DNA from: JAKORR01 sp964608495
GTDB taxonomy: Bacteria; Armatimonadota; Zipacnadia; Zipacnadales; FEN-943
Length of the DNA: 10,982 bases
Reading direction: 5' to 3'
Assembly: GCA_964608495.1 (NCBI GenBank)
Contig: CAZSOQ010000181.1
Coordinates: 1 to 10,982 of the forward strand
Positions 6,626 to 10,982 of this stretch are shown in pieces. Below the pieces are notes generated by a model. The model was not told where the DNA came from. It searched no databases and saw only the letters and a program-made list of their open reading frames with translations. Within the stretch, counting starts at the first letter, position 1, and each line of letters opens with the position of its first letter. A program made the translations under genes and the position numbers.

Positions 6626-8003
6626 TCACAGCGTCCTCGATACGGGAGATGTCCAGGCCCTTCAGCACCAGCCTATAGAGAGCGGACTGGGCATCGCGCT
6701 GGGCGCGCTCGGCGGATGCCAAGCAGTCAGCACTGGCATCTTCCTCGCGCCTGGCTCGCCAGGGAGCCCTGAACCGCTTCCAGAGAGCAGGGCACCAGCG
6801 CACCAAGTACCCCGCGGCCAGGATGGAGCCTATTCTGGCGGGCCCCAGCGTGACATTGGTGACCAGCGGGGCCGGTCCATCAGACTCGTCGGGCTCAGCC
6901 AATGCGACCGCACCTGCTGGCGCGACATAGTTCAGCAGGAGATCGACAAGCTCATTCGTCTCCGCGAGATCAGCTCTCATCCTGGGCCAATGGCCGTCTT
7001 TCACACGGTCCCGGGCAAGGTCATTGACGAATGCGGCGGCTCTGTCGGCGTACTTCTCCCAAGGGAGCCAGGTGGCCTTGAGGCCAACTCCAGCCGGCTC
7101 TTCCAGGACCTCACGCGGTTCGACCCCTTCCCTGCCCGCCCTCTCGCCAATGACTCCTGCGAAGTGCTGGACCTCATCCCCCAGCGCGCGCCGGACGACA
7201 CGCAGTCGAAGCGCTCGGTGAACGCTCCCGCGACGGTCGTCCTCGACGTACCTCGCCAGGACTGGCAGGTAGGCGACTCCCAGCACCTTTGCCGCGAAGA
7301 GGTCGGAGAATAGCTCAGCCATATGCCTGTCCATGAGTGCAACAAGGTCCTTTTCGTTCGGGCAGCAGGCAGCTGCCTGGAGCACGGTCGATAGGCGCTG
7401 TGAATCGGCCTTGAGGTCCACGATGGCCTGGTTCTCTCCCACAGACGTGAAGGTCGAGAAGCTATCGTAGAGGTGGTGCCCGATCTCATGGAACGCAGCA
7501 GCCCAGAGGAAGGGATCGTCCTGTCGGGCCGAGGGGAAGTGCACGGGGCAGGGAATGGGGATCCCCCGGAGAGGGTGAGCCTGGTCACGGGGCACCATCC
7601 GCGGTGCTGTGCTGGACCATTCGTATGGGACGCCGCCGCCGCCGATCTCCTCGAACGGCTGCCAGTAGCCCGGTAGGGCATCGAAAGGCTCACGCACTGC
7701 ATGCGCCGGCACAAGGACCAGTAGGGCCGGCACGGGCCGCATAGCGGAATCGAGAACTCCCTGCAGAACGGGGTACAGGACTCCCGCTGCGCCGTACCTT
7801 GGTGCCTGTTCAGAGAAGGCGTGGAGGGACCCAAGGATGAACTCGATCGGCTTCCCATATAGGGCCACAGCCTGTTGGTCCAGTGCTTCAAGCCTGCCTA
7901 CGGCGTCCAACACACCGGACATAGTGACCGGGCCTTGGTAGGCTTGGGCCGATTCGCGCAGTTGGCGCAGTGAGGACGTGATCTCCCGGAGCGGGTCAGG
8001 CAT
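6597..8003 (-). CDS. HEXXH zinc-metallopeptidase-like protein, second gene of the cassette
   Basis: This is a 468-residue soluble-looking protein that I cannot assign to a named family. Residues 168-177 read AAAFHEIGHH, a classical zincin HEXXH site (His172, Glu173, His176). Residues 228-237, HMAELFSDLFAA, supply Glu230 and Asp234, the spacing and composition expected for the third zinc ligand helix of gluzincin-type peptidases (compare the 'E-x-x-A/S-D' helix of M48 and M78 enzymes). A helical N-terminal region (1-110) precedes the site. The C-terminal part (about 300-468) is charged, with one moderately hydrophobic stretch at about 390-408, and is otherwise featureless. No signal peptide is present, so it should act in the cytoplasm. 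Its ATG overlaps the stop of the small upstream gene (ATGCCTGA, 8 nt), and it overlaps the deaminase gene downstream by 29 nt. Peptidase chemistry is inferred from the motif; substrate is unknown. Confidence 0.75.
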   Translation of the reverse strand: MPDPLREITSSLRQLRESAQAYQGPVTMSGVLDAVGRLEALDQQAVALYGKPIEFILGSLHAFSEQAPRYGAAGVLYPVLQGVLDSAMRPVPALLVLVPAHAVREPFDALPGYWQPFEEIGGGGVPYEWSSTAPRMVPRDQAHPLRGIPIPCPVHFPSARQDDPFLWAAAFHEIGHHLYDSFSTFTSVGENQAIVDLKADSQRLSTVLQAAACCPNEKDLVALMDRHMAELFSDLFAAKVLGVAYLPVLARYVEDDRRGSVHRALRLRVVRRALGDEVQHFAGVIGERAGREGVEPREVLEEPAGVGLKATWLPWEKYADRAAAFVNDLARDRVKDGHWPRMRADLAETNELVDLLLNYVAPAGAVALAEPDESDGPAPLVTNVTLGPARIGSILAAGYLVRWCPALWKRFRAPWRARREEDASADCLASAERAQRDAQSALYRLVLKGLDISRIEDAVNGTDRVRAG

Positions 8004-8343
8004 TGCCGTTCAGCACACTGATCTCGCGCCTGAATTCGTCCAGTGCTTGAGTGTCGTGTTCCCCATCAGCTCGCTCCAGCCCGATCTTCGCGTTGGTAGC
8101 CAGTCTCAGCAGGTTCAGAAGACGGGCTCCATCTACATCCTCCGCTCCGGTCCCTGCAAGGTAGCTGGTACGAGGGACCGAGGCCACAGTCCGGGCGAGC
8201 CCCATCACGGCGATCATGAACCTGCCCACCGCCATAGCTGACTGACGGCGGTCTACCGAGTCCAGGCGCACAACTGTCTCGGCCGCGGCCCTCCTGAGTG
8301 CTCCCCGGGCAACTGACAGCATATCACCCTCCGGCTGAGCCAT
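7996..8343 (-). CDS. Small helical protein of unknown function, first gene of the cassette
   Basis: This 115-residue protein has no family I recognise. It is predicted mostly alpha-helical, with two runs of helix-forming residues (about 10-65 and 75-108) separated by a Gly/Ser/Thr-containing turn near 66-72. The segment AVGRFMIAVMGLARTVA (about 38-54) is amphipathic rather than a clear membrane span. I prefer the ATG at 8343 because AAGGGGG lies 9 nt upstream. A GTG at 8349 is in frame but too close to that site. An internal ATG at 8322 has its own GGAGGG and is a real alternative. Its stop overlaps the start of the peptidase gene by 8 nt, so the two proteins are probably made in a fixed ratio. 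A regulator, sensor or inhibitor of the peptidase is possible, but this rests on position alone. Confidence 0.6.
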   Translation of the reverse strand: MAQPEGDMLSVARGALRRAAAETVVRLDSVDRRQSAMAVGRFMIAVMGLARTVASVPRTSYLAGTGAEDVDGARLLNLLRLATNAKIGLERADGEHDTQALDEFRREISVLNGNA

Positions 8344-8383
8344 CGCCACTCGCCCCCTTGTGATGCAATGCCATGAACAACAT

Positions 8384-8418
8384 ACCCCGGCGCCACCATG
8401 CCCTAGCGGCCCCGGGGT
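8384..8418. other. Inverted repeat in the cassette leader
   Basis: ACCCCGG (8384-8390) and CCGGGGT (8412-8418) form a 7-bp stem around 21 nt; inner CGC and GCG triplets can extend it with a small bulge. It lies in the untranslated leader between the promoter and the first gene, about 40 nt upstream of the start codon. It could be a leader RNA structure or an operator; there is no T-tract for termination. Confidence 0.3.
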
Positions 8419-8521
8419 GATGCGTTCTCATATCTCGCGTAGACAGACACTGGACGTTCGGGCCGGGAGCCCCACTCGGTACGGAGGGCGCGCGCACATC
8501 TCCCAGCCCATGCTCAGCCAA

Positions 8522-8550
8522 ATTATAGCAAGACAGGCGCTGCAAATCAA
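8522..8550 (-). promoter_or_regulatory. Near-consensus sigma70 promoter of the cassette operon
   Basis: On the minus strand, TTGATT (8550-8545) and a perfect TATAAT (8527-8522) are separated by exactly 17 bp. This sits in an AT-rich patch unlike the surrounding DNA. Transcription should start near 8515 and run leftward through all three cassette genes, leaving a leader of about 170 nt. A housekeeping-type promoter implies constant expression unless the leader or a repressor intervenes. Confidence 0.7.
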
Positions 8551-8630
8551 GGTCTATTGTCGCGGAGCACGAGGTTGGGGAGCTGCGGGGCGACAGTGAC
8601 CTTATCGAGCCCTACCCCGACCCCGGCCCG

Positions 8631-9323
8631 ATGCCGGACACCTACCCGGAGCACTTCTGGCACTGGGGCAACGACAACATCGTCGCCACCTACACGCTGG
8701 AGAAGCCTCAGGTGGGGGCCGCGCGGGCACTGCTGGACTGCGGCTTCGACCTGGTCGAGACGCCGCTGCTGGAGGTGGCCCGAGGCGAGGGCCTGCTGGT
8801 GTTCTGCCAGGTGGATGTGACCAACCGCGTGGGGCAGGACCCGGTCAGCACGCGGCTGGTCGCCAATCTGCTGCGCTACCTGGTCCGGGGCGAGGCGCGG
8901 CCGCCGGCCGGCTTGTCGCTGGAACAGCTAGCCGCCGCCCACAAGCCCGCCGCATCGGTCGAAGGGTACTTCAGCCCCGCGCCCGACCTGCCCGGCGTGC
9001 ACGGGGGCGAGCTGTTCTTCCGCGAGAAGCTCAAGCTGCCGGCCTTCGACCCCGACGCCCCGGCGCCGCTGTTTGCCAGGGTGGACGCGGAGGGGCGGCA
9101 GTACTGGCTCACGAGCCTGTCGGCCGCCGAGCTGGGTAGCCCCTGGCAGCGCGCCAAGCGCGCCCGCATCGAGGCTGCCCTGCGGATGCTCAACGGCGAG
9201 CGGCCGGCCGAGGGGCCGTCGCTGGCGGGCCACGACGACCGCGAGGGCCTGTACCCGCACAACTGGCAGCGGCTGCCGAAGTGGGAGCTGGACTTCGACC
9301 CCTACGTGTACTGGCGGTGGTAG
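8631..9323 (+). CDS. C-terminal fragment of a glycoside-hydrolase-like protein, 5' truncated
   Basis: The first usable start is ATG 8631, giving 230 residues. Protein-like sequence in the same frame continues upstream (GELRGDSDLIEPYPDPGP) to about 8560, with no ATG, GTG or TTG and a stop at 8526-8528. No ribosome site precedes 8631. HFWHWGNDNIVATYTLEKP followed by DLVETPLLEV and GLLVFCQVDVTNR resembles the C-terminal part of large GH2-like or beta-galactosidase-like proteins, where 'GkG-vlfcQlDvtgR' closes a Rossmann-like domain. The rest (GELFFREKLKLPAF, then SPWQRAKRARIEAALRMLNG) is the usual short tail. No catalytic residues are present, so it is unlikely to be an active enzyme. It is best read as the remnant of a gene cut at about 8560, perhaps the same gene whose N-terminal LamG part survives at 5156-5821. 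Family assignment is from general resemblance. Confidence 0.6.
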   Translation: MPDTYPEHFWHWGNDNIVATYTLEKPQVGAARALLDCGFDLVETPLLEVARGEGLLVFCQVDVTNRVGQDPVSTRLVANLLRYLVRGEARPPAGLSLEQLAAAHKPAASVEGYFSPAPDLPGVHGGELFFREKLKLPAFDPDAPAPLFARVDAEGRQYWLTSLSAAELGSPWQRAKRARIEAALRMLNGERPAEGPSLAGHDDREGLYPHNWQRLPKWELDFDPYVYWRW

Positions 9324-9375
9324 CCAGGGGGCCGAGGCCCGCCCCGCGCGGTACTCGGCCGGCGGACGAAGCCCT

Positions 9376-9390
9376 CGCCCCGGCGGGGCG
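9376..9390. terminator. GC-rich hairpin in the spacer before the sulfatase gene
   Basis: CGCCCC and GGGGCG pair perfectly around a GGC loop, about 50 nt after the stop of the hydrolase fragment. No T-tract follows. It may slow or end transcription from upstream; the remaining spacer up to 9483 shows no clear promoter. Confidence 0.25.
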
Positions 9391-9497
9391 TGGACTGTCG
9401 CTGGCCCTGGGTGCCCGCCCTGCTGTAGAGTCCGTCCCTGTGACACCGCGCCCGGGAGAGCCTTGCCCTGCCGCCGCGCACCCAAGGAGGCGTTAAA

Positions 9498-10982
9498 GTG
9501 CCCCAGGACCGAAGACCGAACGTCCTCTGGCTGATGAGCGACCAGCACAACGCGAACTGCATGGGTCACGCGGGCCGCAACGTCCGTACACCCACCCTCG
9601 ACGCCCTCGCCGAGAGAGGCGTGCGTTTCACCCAGGCCTTCTGCAACAACCCGATCTGCGCACCCTCTCGCCTGTCCTACATCACGGGCCAGTACTGCCA
9701 TACCCACCGGCACCTGGGGAACGGGATCATTGACTACCCCGAGGGCAACCCCAACACCCTGTCGGCCGTGGCACGGCGGCACGGGTACCAGACGGCGCTG
9801 ATCGGCAAGGCGCACATGATCCGGCGCTGGGACCAGGAGGGCTTCGAGTACCTTCGCTATTGCGACCTGTGCGACGCCGAGCGCGACGACCCGCTGACCA
9901 CGCACTACTTCCGCTACCTGGTGGAGAACGGACTGGCCGAGCTGTATGACCAGGGGACGCTGCCGCAGGGGCACCCCGGCAGGCGCACCCACTGGTTCGT
10001 CAGCGACATCCCGCACGAGCACTCGCTCGAGGTGTGGACGGGCAACGAGACCCTCGGCTTCCTGCGGGGCCGCGACCGACGCCGGCCCTTCTTCGTGCAG
10101 ATGACGTTCCAGCGGCCGCACGCGCCCCTGTCGCCCTCACGCAAGCGGGCGGACATGTACCGCCCCGAGGACATTGACCTGCCTGCCAGCGTCCGCGACC
10201 TCTTCGAGCGCGGCTTCGCCACTAAGCCCGAGTGGCAACGCAGGCACATCGCGGACCGGCGTAGCTACCCTTACGTGCCGCAGGACGAGCGCGAGCTGCA
10301 GGTGCAGTTGACCCACTACTACGCGCTGATCAGCATCATGGACGAGGAGATGGGCCGCGTCGTGGACTACCTGCGCGACGAGGGCGAGCTGGACAACACG
10401 ATCATCGTGTACGTGGCCGACCACGGCGACTTCGGCGGCGACCACGGGCTGGTGCAGAAGAACTTCGGCATCTACGAATCGATCCACCGCGTGCCGTGGC
10501 TGCTGTGGTACCCGGGCTGCCCGGCGGGGCGCGAGGTGACGGAGATCGTCGAGAGCGTGGACCTGCATCCGACGCTCTGCGAGCTGATGGACGTGCCGAT
10601 GCCGGGGAAGGTAGACGGGGTGAGCCTGCTGCCGGTCATCGAGGAGGAAGCGCCGGGTAAGGAAGCGGCGGTCTGCGAATGGGGCTGGTTCAGCCCGCAC
10701 GACATGATCCACGCGATCCGCACGCGGGACTTCCGCCTGGTCTACTACGGCCAGGGGCTCGAGGGGGAGCTGTATGACCATCGGGACGACCCGGACGAGC
10801 TGGTGAACCACTATGGGGACGCCGAGTACGCGGCGGTGCGGCTGGACCTGACGGAGCGGCTGCTGGATCAGGTGATGGCCTACGAGCGCAAGTCCGGGCC
10901 GGGGACCGAGTACGATGAGTACGTGGACAGGGCGACGCGGAACTCGATGACGAACCTGGTCCACAAGCGGGCGGTGAACTGG
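9498..10982 (+). CDS. Cys-type sulfatase (alkaline-phosphatase superfamily), 3' end outside window
   Basis: Translation should start at GTG 9498, with a perfect AAGGAGG (9484-9490) 7 nt upstream. The frame is open to the last base, giving 495 residues so far. RPNVLWLMSDQ (6-16) is the typical first strand, with metal ligand Asp15 followed by Gln16. ICAPSRLSYITG (53-64) is the sulfatase signature C-x-P-S-R, where Cys54 would be oxidised to formylglycine. Other active-site elements are Lys96 in IGKAHM, His208 in FQRPHAPL, metal ligands Asp308 and His309 in VADHGD, and Lys321 in LVQKN. GELYDHRDDPDELVNHY near 430 is the usual C-terminal subdomain motif. It should release sulfate from a sulfated sugar or other ester. 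No signal peptide is seen, so the product appears cytoplasmic. A formylglycine-generating enzyme is needed elsewhere in the genome. The length already seen is near the normal family size, so little is missing. Confidence 0.9.
   Translation, partial: MPQDRRPNVLWLMSDQHNANCMGHAGRNVRTPTLDALAERGVRFTQAFCNNPICAPSRLSYITGQYCHTHRHLGNGIIDYPEGNPNTLSAVARRHGYQTALIGKAHMIRRWDQEGFEYLRYCDLCDAERDDPLTTHYFRYLVENGLAELYDQGTLPQGHPGRRTHWFVSDIPHEHSLEVWTGNETLGFLRGRDRRRPFFVQMTFQRPHAPLSPSRKRADMYRPEDIDLPASVRDLFERGFATKPEWQRRHIADRRSYPYVPQDERELQVQLTHYYALISIMDEEMGRVVDYLRDEGELDNTIIVYVADHGDFGGDHGLVQKNFGIYESIHRVPWLLWYPGCPAGREVTEIVESVDLHPTLCELMDVPMPGKVDGVSLLPVIEEEAPGKEAAVCEWGWFSPHDMIHAIRTRDFRLVYYGQGLEGELYDHRDDPDELVNHYGDAEYAAVRLDLTERLLDQVMAYERKSGPGTEYDEYVDRATRNSMTNLVHKRAVNW

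Larger units (their letters stand above)
5822..8559. other. Acquired three-gene cassette inserted in a glycan-degradation locus (approximate limits)
   Basis: Four observations mark this block as foreign. LamG coding ends at about 5821, and glycoside-hydrolase-like coding resumes without a start at about 8560. All three genes inside point the other way. Codons such as CAA, AGG, ATA and TCA, scarce in the flanking genes, are common here, and AT-rich stretches appear at 8521-8558. The block also carries its own near-consensus promoter. No transposase, integrase, tRNA or clear terminal inverted repeat is visible, so the mechanism of entry is unknown. The hexamer TCGCGG occurs at both edges (5816-5821 and 8560-8565), but a 6-bp match in GC-rich DNA is weak evidence for a target duplication. 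Confidence 0.55.

Noticed and set aside
6366..7313. Plus-strand open frame of 315 codons
   Set aside because: It is antisense to the deaminase and peptidase genes, both of which show clear active-site motifs on the other strand.
5822..8559. Insertion sequence or prophage fragment
   Set aside because: No transposase, integrase, structural phage gene or terminal inverted repeat could be found, so only an acquired cassette of unknown mobility is claimed.
8928..10121. Minus-strand open frame of 397 codons
   Set aside because: It is antisense to the hydrolase fragment and the sulfatase; no domain or ribosome site supports it.
10137..10964. Minus-strand open frame of 275 codons
   Set aside because: It is antisense to the well-supported sulfatase and is His/Val/Arg-rich, as expected of a GC-rich shadow.

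Overview
This is a GC-rich bacterial window from an organism with an expanded polysaccharide and sulfo-glycan catabolic gene set. Glycoside-hydrolase-like genes, a LamG-domain secreted protein, a neutral-ceramidase-like hydrolase and a Cys-type sulfatase are clustered here. That gene content and base composition suggest an uncultured Planctomycetota, Armatimonadota or Lentisphaerota-like lineage, but there is no rRNA or marker gene to settle it.

Layout, left to right. Positions 1-402 (+) hold the 3' end of a glycoside-hydrolase-like gene. It meets tail to tail, across an exactly 30-nt imperfect inverted repeat, a complete secreted GH42-like glycoside hydrolase (433-2202, -). Upstream of that, on the same strand, is a putative heavy-metal exporter with 8-10 membrane spans (2279-3490, -). 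A 242-bp divergent spacer carrying a possible extended -10 promoter leads to a neutral/alkaline-ceramidase-family hydrolase (3733-5079, +). This is followed by a signal-peptide plus LamG protein (5156-5884, +) whose recognisable coding sequence stops abruptly near 5821.

From about 5822 to 8559 the sequence changes character. GC is visibly lower, codon use differs and the gene direction reverses. This block is a compact three-gene operon on the minus strand behind a near-consensus sigma70 promoter (TTGATT, 17 bp, TATAAT). In transcription order it encodes a small helical protein of unknown function, a 468-residue HEIGHH zinc-metallopeptidase-like protein, and a dCTP-deaminase-family protein with its catalytic residues conserved. 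The genes overlap by 8 and 29 nt. Host-type coding resumes at about 8560 as the C-terminal fragment of another glycoside-hydrolase-like protein (ends 9323, +), which has no proper start. A sulfatase (from 9498, +) runs off the right edge.

The host genes fit the breakdown of complex, possibly sulfated, glycans or glycolipids. The central cassette does not fit that job. Its position between two broken host genes, its composition and its own promoter mark it as acquired. A nucleotide-pool enzyme co-translated with a putative protease suggests an uncharacterised stress or anti-phage module. That role is an inference; no transposase, integrase or known defence marker is visible.
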